A DNA stretch of 64,000 nucleotides from Slackia heliotrinireducens DSM 20476 (GCF_000023885.1 NC_013165.1:2480001-2544000); one strand, 5' to 3'; counted from the first letter of the stretch, positions 1 through 8,529 are shown. The notes: generated by a model from the letters alone, not told the origin. Translations and numbers: made by a program.

Positions 1-280
1 CCTCACGGGTCCACTGCGCGATAAACTGATCGCGCACGGCCTCGTCGGCGCCGATGACATCAGCCATCAGATCCTCGAGATAGACAACCTCGACCCCTTC
101 GCCGCGCAGAGCAGCCGCAAACGCATCATGCTCTTGCTGGGCGACTTTCAGGAACGGGATGTCATCAAACAGCAGTTCTTCGAGCTTCGCGGGGGTGAGG
201 TTCAAAAGCTCACGCCCCGGGCGATGCAGGATAACCTTCTTGAGCGGTGCGATTTCGCTCTTGACGTTGATACCCTTCAT
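1..280 (-). CDS. arcA: Arginine deiminase, N-terminal part (runs off the window)
   Basis: Arginine deiminase hydrolyses L-arginine to citrulline and ammonia in the cytoplasm, the first step of fermentative arginine catabolism. About 93 N-terminal residues are inside the window; family members are about 400 residues. The translation shows the family opening, with [12 protein letters not shown] near residues 14-25, then a DDIPF segment and the QQEHDAF helix that precede the catalytic core. The active-site residues lie outside the window. The ATG (complement of 278-280) is preceded by a strong AGGAGGG ribosome site. The gene faces left, away from a long AT-rich regulatory region. A related guanidino-modifying enzyme is at 57554-58345. 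An amidinotransferase relative is possible, but the N-terminal match favours ArcA. Confidence 0.88.
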   Translation of the reverse strand, partial: MKGINVKSEIAPLKKVILHRPGRELLNLTPAKLEELLFDDIPFLKVAQQEHDAFAAALRGEGVEVVYLEDLMADVIGADEAVRDQFIAQWTRE

Positions 281-373
281 ACGCCCTCCTCTCTCTTTGT
301 ATGAAGCTTTCCGCGCAAGGTTCCATGCCATGCATGTCTGCTTGCTTCTGACGGGATATACAATCTCATACCG

Positions 374-389
374 ATGAATGCTTTTCAAT
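374..389. promoter_or_regulatory. Candidate ARG box upstream of arcA
   Basis: ATGAATGCTTTTCAAT resembles the ArgR/AhrC operator half-site pair (TGAAT, AT-rich centre, TTCA). It lies about 95 bases upstream of the arcA start, and arcA is commonly ArgR-controlled. This is a single site with an imperfect centre, so the call is tentative. Confidence 0.28.
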
Positions 390-620
390 TACCTCTTGTT
401 TTCTTATTAGTGATAATCGGTAAGCGGTATTTTTACAGACTTTAACGGTCGTTTTCTCTACCATATCTTCAAATTTGCAAACTCATAATGCACTCTGCAT
501 ACATCCTAATACATGTGTTGAACTGGGATTATGCATTTCTATTTGAATTCTTGCAATTTGTCAAGACCAATTTTTATACTGCAAACCTGCATAATAGCGG
601 TTTACCATGCATATCAGTGG

Positions 621-705
621 GGTTTTATGCAGCGGCGAACGGGTCAGCTGGCTAAACCGCCAACCCCCTTTGCGGCCGCTCTCAGAGCGGCATATGCATA
701 AAACC
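621..705. repeat. Inverted repeat GGTTTTATGCA ... TGCATAAAACC
   Basis: Two 11-base arms are perfectly complementary and separated by 63 bases, upstream of the small gene at 794. The arms contain the TGCATAA word repeated through this intergenic region. It may be a pair of regulator sites arranged for looping rather than an RNA hairpin. Confidence 0.4.
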
Positions 706-748
706 GCCAAGACCATGCATACCCTATGCACAGCCGTTTCGGGGCGTC

Positions 749-754
749 TATAAT
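749..754 (+). promoter_or_regulatory. Probable -10 box (TATAAT)
   Basis: A perfect TATAAT stands 40 bases before the ATG of the small ORF at 794. No good -35 hexamer is seen 17 bases upstream, so the promoter may depend on an activator, possibly one binding the TGCAT-rich sites just upstream. Confidence 0.5.
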
Positions 755-793
755 GGAGCCGTCAAAGTGGTCCGAATCGGAAAGGTCTGCCCC

Positions 794-1018
794 ATGGCCC
801 GCTACAAAGTTAAGTTCTCCTCCGCCGAAAAGAAGCTGCTCGCACGCCTCGGGCTTGAAGGCAACTACGGGCAGCTCACAAACGACGAGCTGTTCGCCAT
901 CGACGAGGTCGTGACCGAGTTCTTGATGGACGAGGGCATCGACGACGAAGGCAACGTGACCGAGCAGGGGCGAATCTGCGAGCAGATCATCGAGAAGCTC
1001 GCCGAGGTGGACGGCTAA
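794..1018 (+). CDS. Small conserved-looking protein of unknown function (74 aa)
   Basis: I do not recognise a family. The predicted product is acidic (MARYKVKFSSAEKKLL at the start, then several DE-rich turns) and has no membrane segment or Cys motif, so it is probably a small cytoplasmic protein. An in-frame GTG exists at 767, but I place the start at ATG 794: a purine-rich GGAAAGG lies 9 bases upstream and a TATAAT box is at 749-754. A strong terminator follows, so the gene appears to be transcribed alone. The codon use and the dedicated promoter and terminator argue that it is real. Confidence 0.65.
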   Translation: MARYKVKFSSAEKKLLARLGLEGNYGQLTNDELFAIDEVVTEFLMDEGIDDEGNVTEQGRICEQIIEKLAEVDG

Positions 1019-1043
1019 AGGCCGCCGCCCATACAGTCGAACG

Positions 1044-1076
1044 GAGCCGGACGGGGCGAACCGCCCGGCTCTTTTG
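1044..1076 (+). terminator. Rho-independent terminator of the small ORF
   Basis: GAGCCGG pairs with CCGGCTC around a GC-rich inner stem and is followed by TTTTG. It lies 26 bases after the stop codon of the 794-1018 gene. Confidence 0.75.
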
Positions 1077-1102
1077 CTGCCATCGGAGCTGCGAATGCGC
1101 CT

Positions 1103-2296
1103 TTAAGCGGCCTTGCTCCAACGCAGGGTATGCACGTGCAACGGGTCGTGGGACGACAGCGACATCTTCATGTTGTACAGTTTGACCTGGTGGAAGGCGT
1201 CATAGGCAATGTCGAAGATCCACTCGGACTCATCGCCGCTGCAGGCGTGAGGGGCCAGCTTGAACTGCAGGTACGAGCCGTTCTTCGCCGCGTCCTTCAC
1301 CATCTGCAACAGCTCCTGACGGCTTTCGGCGTAGCGCCCTTGGTTCTTGAAGAACGTGTTCGGATGGCTGCAGGGCGCGTAGCGCGACCGGCTCCACTCG
1401 TGGTCGAAGGCCATTTCCGCATCCGACAGCAGGAAGTAGTCGTAGCGCACAGGCCCCTTCTTGCTCAAGGTCAAATCGAAGGTGACGTCCATCTGGTAAG
1501 GTGCGCCGTCCACCCAGATGATGTTCCAGGCGTGCCCGCCCATGTTGTCGTAATCGCCGGGCGTATCGGACGCATCGCCGTAAACCACCTGGCAGCGCAG
1601 GCCGCAATGGTCCGCCAGGTACTTGTAGGCCATAGCTATGGCCGCACATCCGCCGCGGGCACCCACCAACGGGCCGCAGGCGCGGTACGCCGACCAGCCG
1701 ATGTCCAGATCATAGGTAACGTTGTTCACCATAAAGTCGTGAATGACCTGGGCTTTCTGCACATCACGCATGCCGAAAACCGCGCGTTGCACACGACACG
1801 CCACCTCGTCCATCCGGCGCAGCACCCGCAGAAGCTCCGCCTGGGTCATGTTATAGGCGGGCACCACGGTCACGCGCTTGGGCTTCGAGGCATAGTAGCG
1901 CATCGAGAACTCCTTTACCCAGAACATTTCGGGGATGTCGCGCCGCATCATGACCAGGATGTCGTTTAAGCGGCTATGGTCGGCGCCTTCTACCGTGAAC
2001 TCGGGCCTAAAGGCCAGAAACCCTTCGAGAAGGCTGCGGTATGCGCCTTTTTCCTCCGGGTTGAGCCGTTCGTATTCGTAGCGGAACTGGCGCGCCGGCA
2101 TGAGCGAGCGGATTGCATCCTGGGTCGACCGCGCGGTGTGCGCGACCCCTCGGCGCGGCTGGTTCTCCACACCTGGCGTCGAGCGCATCAGCCCTGCTCG
2201 GGCATCGAATTTCGCGCGGGAGAACGCCTGGACGGTGGTGAGCCTCCCCTGCGTCGGGCTGCATGGGGCGTATCCGCCCATCGTGGATTCGGCCAT
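1103..2296 (-). CDS. Transglutaminase-like (papain-fold) domain protein
   Basis: The roughly 397-residue product has a C-terminal half resembling the transglutaminase-like superfamily. A catalytic Cys lies in ARGGCAAIAMAYKYL (Cys about 217), a His in MGGHAWNIIW (about 255) and an Asp in YQMDVTFD (about 270), completing a Cys-His-Asp triad in the usual order and spacing. Bacterial members are usually cysteine proteases or peptidases; the substrate here is unknown. No signal peptide or membrane helix is evident with the start at 2296. A longer reading frame exists upstream, but MAESTMGG has a modest purine-rich site before it. The first 130 residues have no recognisable domain. The gene is separate from the second transglutaminase at 53841, whose context is different. 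Confidence 0.75.
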   Translation of the reverse strand: MAESTMGGYAPCSPTQGRLTTVQAFSRAKFDARAGLMRSTPGVENQPRRGVAHTARSTQDAIRSLMPARQFRYEYERLNPEEKGAYRSLLEGFLAFRPEFTVEGADHSRLNDILVMMRRDIPEMFWVKEFSMRYYASKPKRVTVVPAYNMTQAELLRVLRRMDEVACRVQRAVFGMRDVQKAQVIHDFMVNNVTYDLDIGWSAYRACGPLVGARGGCAAIAMAYKYLADHCGLRCQVVYGDASDTPGDYDNMGGHAWNIIWVDGAPYQMDVTFDLTLSKKGPVRYDYFLLSDAEMAFDHEWSRSRYAPCSHPNTFFKNQGRYAESRQELLQMVKDAAKNGSYLQFKLAPHACSGDESEWIFDIAYDAFHQVKLYNMKMSLSSHDPLHVHTLRWSKAA

Positions 2297-2446
2297 GGTC
2301 GCACCTGCTTTCGGGTGGATTCGAAAACTTCCTTTCGGTACGTCTCCATTGTCCGGAACGCAGACGCGCACGATTGCGCAACCGCACGCAGAAAACCCCT
2401 CCGAAAAGCCTCGAAGGGGTCGCATCCGAATATGCTGCGCGAAGGA

Positions 2447-3037
2447 TTACCTGGGCAGGCCCCGTTCGTGGGCGGCCAAAAACGTCTTCACGATAAGCTT
2501 GCGGTACACGCGCTCGCGAATCCACGGCTCGGTGGATGCAGCCAGCACACGCTTGAGAGGCATCCAGGTCACACCGCTGTTCTCGTCGGGCTTCGGGCGA
2601 ATCTCCTCGTCCATCGACGCCACGGCGAAATACGTCACGTTCAGGTGCAGGTGCGAGCTGACGTAGGCGCCCCGCTTCTCATGCCCGTCCACCGTCAGCA
2701 CGTCCAGCGAGAAGATGGGGCTGTCCCGAAACGTCAGCAGCTGCGCGTTCTTCACCCCGGTCTCTTCCTCCAACTCGCGCAGTGCCACGGCCTGCAGGTC
2801 CTGTTCGCCGTCGGCATGCCCGCCGATCCACGACCAGGAGTCATATATGTTGTGGTACACCATCAGGGTCTTCTTGAACTCGGGGTCCACCACCCAAATG
2901 GAGCATGCCATATGGGCCATGGCCGCGCGGTCGAAAACCCGAGGGTCGTTGAGCAACTGGCGAAGGATGATTTTCTTGTCTGCGGCCTCCTGTTCGTTAA
3001 CAGGAGCGAACGCGATGATGTCGTCAACCAATGCCAT
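2447..3037 (-). CDS. NUDIX hydrolase
   Basis: The Nudix box sits at about residues 72-95 (GGHADGEQDLQ followed by RELEEETGV), which coordinates metal for cleaving a nucleoside-diphosphate-linked substrate. In this form the first Glu of the box is offset by one position (GEQ), a pattern seen in Nudix proteins with a GGHADG start. At 196 residues it is a single-domain cytoplasmic enzyme; the substrate cannot be told from sequence. Start ATG 3037 has AAAGGGG 6 bases upstream. It lies 13 bases downstream of the DUF2804 gene and is probably co-transcribed with it. Confidence 0.85.
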   Translation of the reverse strand: MALVDDIIAFAPVNEQEAADKKIILRQLLNDPRVFDRAAMAHMACSIWVVDPEFKKTLMVYHNIYDSWSWIGGHADGEQDLQAVALRELEEETGVKNAQLLTFRDSPIFSLDVLTVDGHEKRGAYVSSHLHLNVTYFAVASMDEEIRPKPDENSGVTWMPLKRVLAASTEPWIRERVYRKLIVKTFLAAHERGLPR

Positions 3038-3050
3038 GGCGATCCCCTTT

Positions 3051-4133
3051 CTAGTACTTGTTATGCACGGCCTCCGCGAACCCTATAAGCTGCCGTACAT
3101 CGAAGACGGAGCCGTCATCCAGCACGACGGTCCCGTCGAATCGCCCGAACACCTGGTGCTGATCGGTGACCACGGCCTTGAAATCCATCAGGTCGCACCG
3201 GTCAAGAATTGGCGTGAACACCAGGTCAAGCCGCCCTTCGTCATCCGTGAAACGCCACGGTTTCATAAGGTCGTATGCATCGCCCACCATGCGCGCCGTA
3301 TCCCAACAGGGCTTTTTCGGAATCCCAAAATCGACGCGCCCCAACTTGTGGGCTATGCCGTCGACGAACACCATGTTCTCGGAGGCGGCCGAGGTGTCGC
3401 CGAAACCGTATCCCAGGTTCATACCGAACACGTGCCCGTCCAACTTGCCCTGGGCAGCCGACCAGTACCACATGTTGTCGTACGTCCACACGCCGCGGCC
3501 CCAGTCCAGAAGCCCGTGGGCCGTGGTCGGCTCGAAGGTGTGGTCGATGGGCCCCAGGTTGAAGCCGCCCATGACGCGCATGGCCGGAATCTTGCGGTTG
3601 TAATAGAACGCCTTAGGACGCCCTTCCCAAGGCGTGGCGATGTTCATGGAGTCGGCTGGTTCCTTGTCCAGCACCATTTCCGCCGTCAAGGTCTCGTCCC
3701 CGTTGAACCGCTCGAACTCCACGGACAGGTGCCGCAGCCCGTCCGCCACCGTGAAGCCCATGGTGACGCGGTTGTTGGAGAAGGCGGTCACGCCCCTATC
3801 GGAGCTGTGCGGCAGGCGCATCCGACCCAACGGCAGAACGGCCAGCTCGCTGGTGGTGACGAATGTGGCGTTGCGCAGGTCGACCACCGACGCCGACACC
3901 ATGCCCACATAGCCCAGATCGGCGATGGTCAACGCCAATGCGAAGTCTGCGTCGTAAACGAGGTAGTAGTCCCATTCCTTCAGGCGCAGCGGATTCGCCG
4001 CAACCTTCGACCGGTCGTATCGCAAAAGCGGCTGGGTGGCATATCCCGCAACCGCAAGCTTCCCCTCATCGTCCAAAAGCGGACCGGGCTCGACGATCCT
4101 CGTTTCGCCACGGGCGTTTTTCTCGACTCTCAT
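3051..4133 (-). CDS. DUF2804 family protein
   Basis: The 360-residue product matches my memory of the DUF2804 family: an opening VEPGPLLDDEGKLAVAGYA, then RLKEWDYYLVYDADFALAL, and a Trp/Tyr/His-rich beta-sheet body resembling lipocalin-like sheets. Biochemical function is unknown. No signal peptide is present, so it is probably cytoplasmic. Start ATG 4133 has GGGAG 8 bases upstream. Gene order (this gene, then the NUDIX gene 13 bases later) suggests a two-gene operon. Assignment rests on motif memory, without a profile search. Confidence 0.75.
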   Translation of the reverse strand: MRVEKNARGETRIVEPGPLLDDEGKLAVAGYATQPLLRYDRSKVAANPLRLKEWDYYLVYDADFALALTIADLGYVGMVSASVVDLRNATFVTTSELAVLPLGRMRLPHSSDRGVTAFSNNRVTMGFTVADGLRHLSVEFERFNGDETLTAEMVLDKEPADSMNIATPWEGRPKAFYYNRKIPAMRVMGGFNLGPIDHTFEPTTAHGLLDWGRGVWTYDNMWYWSAAQGKLDGHVFGMNLGYGFGDTSAASENMVFVDGIAHKLGRVDFGIPKKPCWDTARMVGDAYDLMKPWRFTDDEGRLDLVFTPILDRCDLMDFKAVVTDQHQVFGRFDGTVVLDDGSVFDVRQLIGFAEAVHNKY

Positions 4134-4241
4134 GGGGACGCTCCCTTCGACGATTGGCTCACGGTCACATCATACTCCGCAAACAGGAGGCATGCCTGTC
4201 AGAACGTCAGACGATGGCGTGCGGCCGGCATGCCTTCGGCG

Positions 4242-4943
4242 TCAGCGTTTGAGCTTCAGGACGAACACGATGACGACGATGAGCGCGTAAAGGGGAAAGG
4301 CCATGATGAGAATGGCCGTGATGTTGATCATGAGGTCGTACAGCAGGGGCGAACCCCCTACGATGTCCACGACCACGCCGATGTTGATGGCCAGCACGAT
4401 GGCCGCGAAGTACAGGCATAAGGACAGCACAAGGAACTTGCCTGCCCCCATTTTCGCAGTCGGGTTGGCAGGCGGAACCGGATACGGCGCCGGCTGCTGG
4501 ACGGAGCTGTAATAGCCCTGGGACGAGCCGTAGTCTTCGGGCATGACGGGCTGTGCGGGCTGCACCGGAGCCGCGACAGGCGTTGCGGGTTGGGCGGGAA
4601 CGCTCGCCGAAACCGGGGGCGATGCCGGGCGAACGGATGCGGACGCCGGCGGCGTCACCGGGCGGACGGCGGCCTCGGGCACGTCATCTGTCGACGGAGC
4701 CTGGGCCTTCGGCTTGTCGGCAAGCTCTGCCGCAGGCGCTTTCGGCTTCGTGACGGGAATGGATGCGGCCGCAGGTTCGGAAGGTCCTCCGTAGGGAGAC
4801 GGAGGCGGAGGCGGCACCGGCATCTCGAATGCGTGCGGCACCTCGGAAGATGTGGCGGTTCCGTCGGATTCCGCCTGGTTTGGCGCGCTTTCCTGCGTGT
4901 CGGATGCGTCGTGGTTGCTGGCAGTTTCGTCGTATTCGTCCAT
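4242..4943 (-). CDS. Proline-rich membrane protein with two C-terminal helices
   Basis: No family recognised. The 233-residue product has an acidic, Asn/Ser-rich start, then a long disordered Pro/Ala/Val-rich stretch (PPPPPSPYGG, repeated PASAS/PVAAPVQP). It ends with two hydrophobic helices (LVLSLCLYFAAIVLAINIGV and a second ending VIVFVLKLKR) and a short basic tail. The disordered part is likely cytoplasmic, anchored by a C-terminal hairpin. Start ATG 4943 has GGAGGG 6 bases upstream. Similar low-complexity plus membrane designs recur between 10 and 20 kb. Confidence 0.7.
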   Translation of the reverse strand: MDEYDETASNHDASDTQESAPNQAESDGTATSSEVPHAFEMPVPPPPPSPYGGPSEPAAASIPVTKPKAPAAELADKPKAQAPSTDDVPEAAVRPVTPPASASVRPASPPVSASVPAQPATPVAAPVQPAQPVMPEDYGSSQGYYSSVQQPAPYPVPPANPTAKMGAGKFLVLSLCLYFAAIVLAINIGVVVDIVGGSPLLYDLMINITAILIMAFPLYALIVVIVFVLKLKR

Positions 4944-5116
4944 CGCTTACCCTCCGCGGCATACCTGCGGGGCAAAACCCCGTCACGTCGATGTCGTTTC
5001 CATAGTACCCCATTCCAGGGGATCAGCTCCCGACCCGCTCGAAATGCAATCGCGGCTTGCCGCAGAATCGGCCTGCACGGCAACGGGGCCCGCCGATGGG
5101 TCGAAGCGCCGGCGCC

Positions 5117-6058
5117 TTACGCGGGCAGCACGCCCGTGAACGCGTAGGTGCCGTCGGGAAGGATCACGGGCTTCTCCATGAACCGGTACGGCACGTGCTC
5201 GGTGCCCAGCAGCTCGTCCATGTTAGCGGCCCGGGCCGCAAAGCCCAGGTTGTACACGGTGGGAGCCATCAGGTCCAGCAGGCCGGCGTCGGCACGGTCG
5301 AAGGCCCACTGGGGCTCGAGCCAATCCGCCAGAAACGCCTCGCGGGTCTTGTCGTCGGCGTCTTGGCCGGCGGGGCATTCCGCCACGAAGAAGAAGGTGT
5401 CGTGACGGCGCTGCGCATATTCGGGCGTACACCAATTGGCCAGGTAGCGCAGGCAGTCCGTATCGATGGCCAACCCGTGGCGGCGCAGCACCTCGGCGAA
5501 GGCGACCTCGTGTTCCACCAAAAGACGGCGCTCCTCAAGCCATGCCTCCCCCGACGTGTCCAGCGGCGCATCCGATCCGTCGGCCGCGCGGGCCAGCAGC
5601 ACGCCGGACTCCTCGAAGGTCTCGCGGATGGCGCACACCACCACCCGGCGGGCGGTTTCCTCGTCACGCCCGATGCGGTGCGCCCACTCGGCAGGGCCGG
5701 CGCCCAGCCAGGGAATGTCCGTATCGCTGTCCCTCAGGTCCACCCGGCCTCCCGGGAACACGGCCGCATTGGGGGCAACCGCCATCGTGCGTTGGCGGCG
5801 GATCATGAACACCTCGATGCCGTTGGGCGGAGCCATACGGTCGGCAGGAGCCGCAGTAGAACGCCATTCGGAAACATGGTCGGCATCCACGCGACGCACC
5901 AGCATGACCGTCGCAGCCAGGCGCGGCTCGGTAGGCACGAAGGTGCCGGCCGCAAGCGCGGCATGCCAGGCGTCCACCTGTTCTTTCTGGTAATCGGCCA
6001 TTGCAGCATAGATGGTTTCGCCAGGCAGATAGGCCTGTTGGCTCGGTTTCAGAAGCAT
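5117..6058 (-). CDS. NUDIX hydrolase, NUDT19-like
   Basis: The 313-residue protein is longer than simple Nudix enzymes and has the layout of NUDT19-type CoA-diphosphate hydrolases: an early MIRRQRTMAVAPNAAVFPGG strand and loop, then the Nudix helix AIRETFEESGVLL after a long insertion. A C-terminal domain carrying RHDTFFFVAE closes the fold. It probably cleaves a nucleotide-linked metabolite such as a CoA derivative in the cytoplasm; the substrate is inferred from architecture only. Start ATG 6058 has AGAAGG upstream. It is the last gene of an operon, 3 bases after the CmpB-like membrane gene. Confidence 0.82.
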   Translation of the reverse strand: MLLKPSQQAYLPGETIYAAMADYQKEQVDAWHAALAAGTFVPTEPRLAATVMLVRRVDADHVSEWRSTAAPADRMAPPNGIEVFMIRRQRTMAVAPNAAVFPGGRVDLRDSDTDIPWLGAGPAEWAHRIGRDEETARRVVVCAIRETFEESGVLLARAADGSDAPLDTSGEAWLEERRLLVEHEVAFAEVLRRHGLAIDTDCLRYLANWCTPEYAQRRHDTFFFVAECPAGQDADDKTREAFLADWLEPQWAFDRADAGLLDLMAPTVYNLGFAARAANMDELLGTEHVPYRFMEKPVILPDGTYAFTGVLPA

Positions 6059-6061
6059 GGG

Positions 6062-6955
6062 CTACCTTCTCTTTTGGGGAAGGCGCTGTTTGGCGGCCTC
6101 CCACAGCTCGTTGACCCGTTGCGCGCTCAGGCCGGGCACAGCCGGACGTATGCCCTGCACTCGGCGCAGCGCCGAACGCGCAGAGGCAGGCAGGTCGGCG
6201 AACCGTTCGCTGAGCAGCTGCATCGAGTATAGCCTGCGCTCCTCTTGGAAGGCGGCTAGAAACTCGGCGCCTTTCGACTGCACGAATTCGATCAGCTGAT
6301 CAGGACCGAGGGTCTTCAGACGCTCACGCTCGGCAGCCGCCGCATCCCCCAGCTCCATCGCTTTGAACTGGATGTCTTGCACGAACCCCGTCATGTGCTC
6401 GTTGATCCGCTCTTCCGTTGCAGCCGTGACCTGGGCGAACCGTGTCAGGGCCGATACGGTCAGCGTGGCGTCCGCCGTCATGACCACCGTCACGAGGAAC
6501 GCCAGCAGCTGCAGCACCTCTGAAGGCGTGGCCATGATGAGCTCGAGCATGGCAGGGTACACGCCGTAGACCACCGCAACGCCGGCAAAGCCGAACAGCG
6601 TGGATGCCGGCAGGCAGATGCGGCCGTTGATATTCAGCGGCATGTTGGAGTAATCCCACCACAGGGCGTGGAACAGCTTCTCCAGCGTCCAGGACGTGCC
6701 GTATTCCAGCACGGCACTGCCGAAGAACGTAACCAAAAACACCTGCCACCAGGTCATACTGATGCCGAAATGCATGGCTACCTGGTAGGTGAACACCACC
6801 GCCAGCGCGCCCACGCCGTAGATGGGGCACGCAGGTCCGTAGAGGAAGCCGCGATTCTCCCATTGGCGCTCGACGATGGTGCCGTAGACGGTTTCGAACA
6901 ACCATCCGAACATGCTGCAGACAAAAAACCAGATGATGTAGTTGCTGACCCACAT
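6062..6955 (-). CDS. CmpB-like integral membrane protein (putative ABC-transporter permease family)
   Basis: Five or six hydrophobic helices fill the first 190 residues, opening WVSNYIIWFFVCSMFGWLFE and containing FLYGPACPIYGVGALAV, which I associate with the ABC_trans_CmpB family. The remaining 100 residues are helical and charged, probably cytoplasmic. The transport role is unproven; no ATPase gene is adjacent. Start ATG 6955 is one base after the stop codon of the HD-domain gene, so translation is probably coupled; a longer upstream frame would overlap that gene. The protein is 297 residues. Confidence 0.72.
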   Translation of the reverse strand: MWVSNYIIWFFVCSMFGWLFETVYGTIVERQWENRGFLYGPACPIYGVGALAVVFTYQVAMHFGISMTWWQVFLVTFFGSAVLEYGTSWTLEKLFHALWWDYSNMPLNINGRICLPASTLFGFAGVAVVYGVYPAMLELIMATPSEVLQLLAFLVTVVMTADATLTVSALTRFAQVTAATEERINEHMTGFVQDIQFKAMELGDAAAAERERLKTLGPDQLIEFVQSKGAEFLAAFQEERRLYSMQLLSERFADLPASARSALRRVQGIRPAVPGLSAQRVNELWEAAKQRLPQKRR

Positions 6956-6956
6956 G

Positions 6957-7451
6957 CTAGTGTGCTCTGCTTTCGGCCCGCTTCGCGAAGGGGCTGCCGC
7001 CCGCCCGCTGGAGCACGGTCTCATGCGCCGAGACCATCTTGTCGGCCATGCAGACGATCCACGCCTCACGGGAGACGGGCACGTGCGTTATGCCGATGGG
7101 CCACATGTGGGTGCGGATGACGGCCTGCACGCGCACGTCGGCGTTCAGGTGCGTCACGGCATTGCGCCGGGCGTATTCCGCATGCTTGTAGCTGTGGGTC
7201 CAATGGGAATCGTGCCAGTCGTAAAGGAACAGGTCATGCAGCATGCCCCCGTGAACCACGATGCACTCGTCGCCGCCCAAATGCAGGCGGCTGTTCAGGA
7301 CAAACGCCGTCTGGGCCACCGTCAGGCAGTGGTCGAACGTGCTTACCGAGCCGTGCTGCACGAAGGTCTTCATGCTCTGGACGGCGTCGTTTTCGACGAT
7401 GGGTTCCAGCAGCGCGTCGAAGCGCGACTGCTCTTCGGGTGTGAGGTGCAT
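6957..7451 (-). CDS. HD-domain hydrolase
   Basis: The 164-residue product carries HD phosphohydrolase signatures: His in STFDHCLTVAQ (about residue 40), the HD pair in VHGGMLHDLFLYDW (about 67-73), and a later Asp in CMADKM. Such proteins bind divalent metals and remove phosphate from nucleotides or similar molecules. Its substrate is unknown. Start ATG 7451 has AAAGGAG 8 bases upstream, better than the longer frame. It is the first gene of the operon HD protein, CmpB-like protein, NUDIX, spaced by 1 and 3 bases, which suggests linked function in nucleotide or lipid-linked metabolism. Confidence 0.8.
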   Translation of the reverse strand: MHLTPEEQSRFDALLEPIVENDAVQSMKTFVQHGSVSTFDHCLTVAQTAFVLNSRLHLGGDECIVVHGGMLHDLFLYDWHDSHWTHSYKHAEYARRNAVTHLNADVRVQAVIRTHMWPIGITHVPVSREAWIVCMADKMVSAHETVLQRAGGSPFAKRAESRAH

Positions 7452-7989
7452 ACCGGCTGCTCCTTTCTGTGCCTGCACAGCGTACCAAATGATTCGCATC
7501 CGTCATGAAACGGTGACGCAATACCCACAGCCCCGCTACGTTTGCCCCGAATCCCAAGCCGATGGCTGAGCAAACGAATCTTAGACAACTCATCTGATGC
7601 CGGTTCGAACCTTCGCGGCCCTGCGAGAGGCGCCCAAGATCGGGCGACTCCGCTTTCCGCAAGGGGTAGCGCGTCGATTGCCAGCATCGCGGGCGTCTCG
7701 TGCAACGAGATTTCAGTTTTCGGCGCACTTAGGGGGATAATCTGTAAGCCAGCGGCGTCCGACGGGTCTTCGCGTCAAGTTTCTACTAACATTACACCAC
7801 AGTTTAACCATATATGTGGTTTATCTTGAGGTGTCGAAGGTACGCAACCTTAGAAATAGGCCTCTGTTTCGCAGATTATCCCCCTAAGTGCGCAGCGAAT
7901 TCGATTTTCGTTGTACAATGGCGCTTGGGGCGGTCCGCTGCGATTGATTCTGCTATGCTGAACGGCACATCGAACGAAGGAGCGCACGC
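7452..7989. other. Intergenic region holding copy A of a 215-bp palindromic element
   Basis: This 538-base divergent region has no convincing gene. Its right half is the element at 7701-7915 (separate entry). The rest (7452-7700) shows only isolated AT-rich words that could belong to the promoter of the HD operon, and 7916-7989 holds the queF leader with GAAGGAG before the ATG. Confidence 0.6.
7701..7915. repeat. 215-bp palindromic element, copy A
   Basis: The ends are TGCAACGAGA and, inverted, TTTCGTTGTA. The arms carry GCACTTA and GATAATCTG, with CAGATTATC exactly 44 bases from the right end. The centre has CCACA and TGTGG placed symmetrically about the midpoint (offset 107). Copy B at 25219-25433 has the same length, and every one of these blocks lies at the same offset. 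There is no ORF inside. It looks like a MITE-like or other structured repeat; its right end is 74 bases from the queF start. Confidence 0.75.
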
Positions 7990-8490
7990 ATGGCGAACAC
8001 CGACAACCGCACAAAGGAAGGCCTGACCCTGCTGGGCAACCAGGGCACGCGTTACTCGCAGGACTACGACCCCACGCTGTTGGAGACCTTCGAGAACAAG
8101 CATCAGGACCACGACTACATGGTCACGTTCCGCTGCCCCGAGTTCACCACACTGTGCCCCATCACAGGCCAGCCCGACTTCGCCACGCTCTACATCAATT
8201 ACATACCCAACGTGCGCATGGTGGAGAGCAAGTCCCTCAAACTGTACCTGTTCAGCTTCCGCAACCACGGCGACTTCCACGAAGATGTGTGCAATATCAT
8301 CATGAACGACCTGGTCAAGCTCATGGAACCGAAGTACATCGAGGTGCGCGGCATGTTCTATCCCCGCGGCGGCATCTCCATCTACCCCTTCGCCAATTGG
8401 GCCAATCCGGACTTCGGATATGGAGACATTGCGGCGAGCCGCATGTTCTCGCAGCTGTCCGACCTAGACAAAGGCGACGGGGCACGATAG
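7990..8490 (+). CDS. queF: NADPH-dependent 7-cyano-7-deazaguanine reductase
   Basis: QueF reduces preQ0 to preQ1 with NADPH, the last step before insertion of the base into tRNA. The 166-residue, unimodular protein has the active-site Cys in [12 protein letters not shown] (Cys about 56, Asp about 63), the NADPH-binding block [16 protein letters not shown] and the HEDV metal/substrate Glu. Start ATG 7990 has GAAGGAG 7 bases upstream. It is followed 97 bases later by queC and then the precursor transporter on the same strand, so the queuosine genes cluster; queD and queE are not in the window. Confidence 0.95.
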   Translation: MANTDNRTKEGLTLLGNQGTRYSQDYDPTLLETFENKHQDHDYMVTFRCPEFTTLCPITGQPDFATLYINYIPNVRMVESKSLKLYLFSFRNHGDFHEDVCNIIMNDLVKLMEPKYIEVRGMFYPRGGISIYPFANWANPDFGYGDIAASRMFSQLSDLDKGDGAR

Positions 8491-8529
8491 AATCTCCTGC
8501 GCTCGAAGCGTCCGCGCCAAGGGCAAAAT

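Larger units (their letters stand above)
281..793. other. Long AT-rich intergenic region between arcA and a small ORF
   Basis: This is a 513-base divergent region, clearly richer in A and T than its surroundings. It contains repeated TGCATAAT/ATTATGCA words (484-492, 528-536, 588-595, 625-631, 695-701) and plain ATGCAT at 607-612 and 715-720. An inverted repeat pairs GGTTTTATGCA (621-631) with TGCATAAAACC (695-705). No convincing gene is present. It probably carries the promoters and operators of arcA and of the small gene at 794. Confidence 0.6.
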
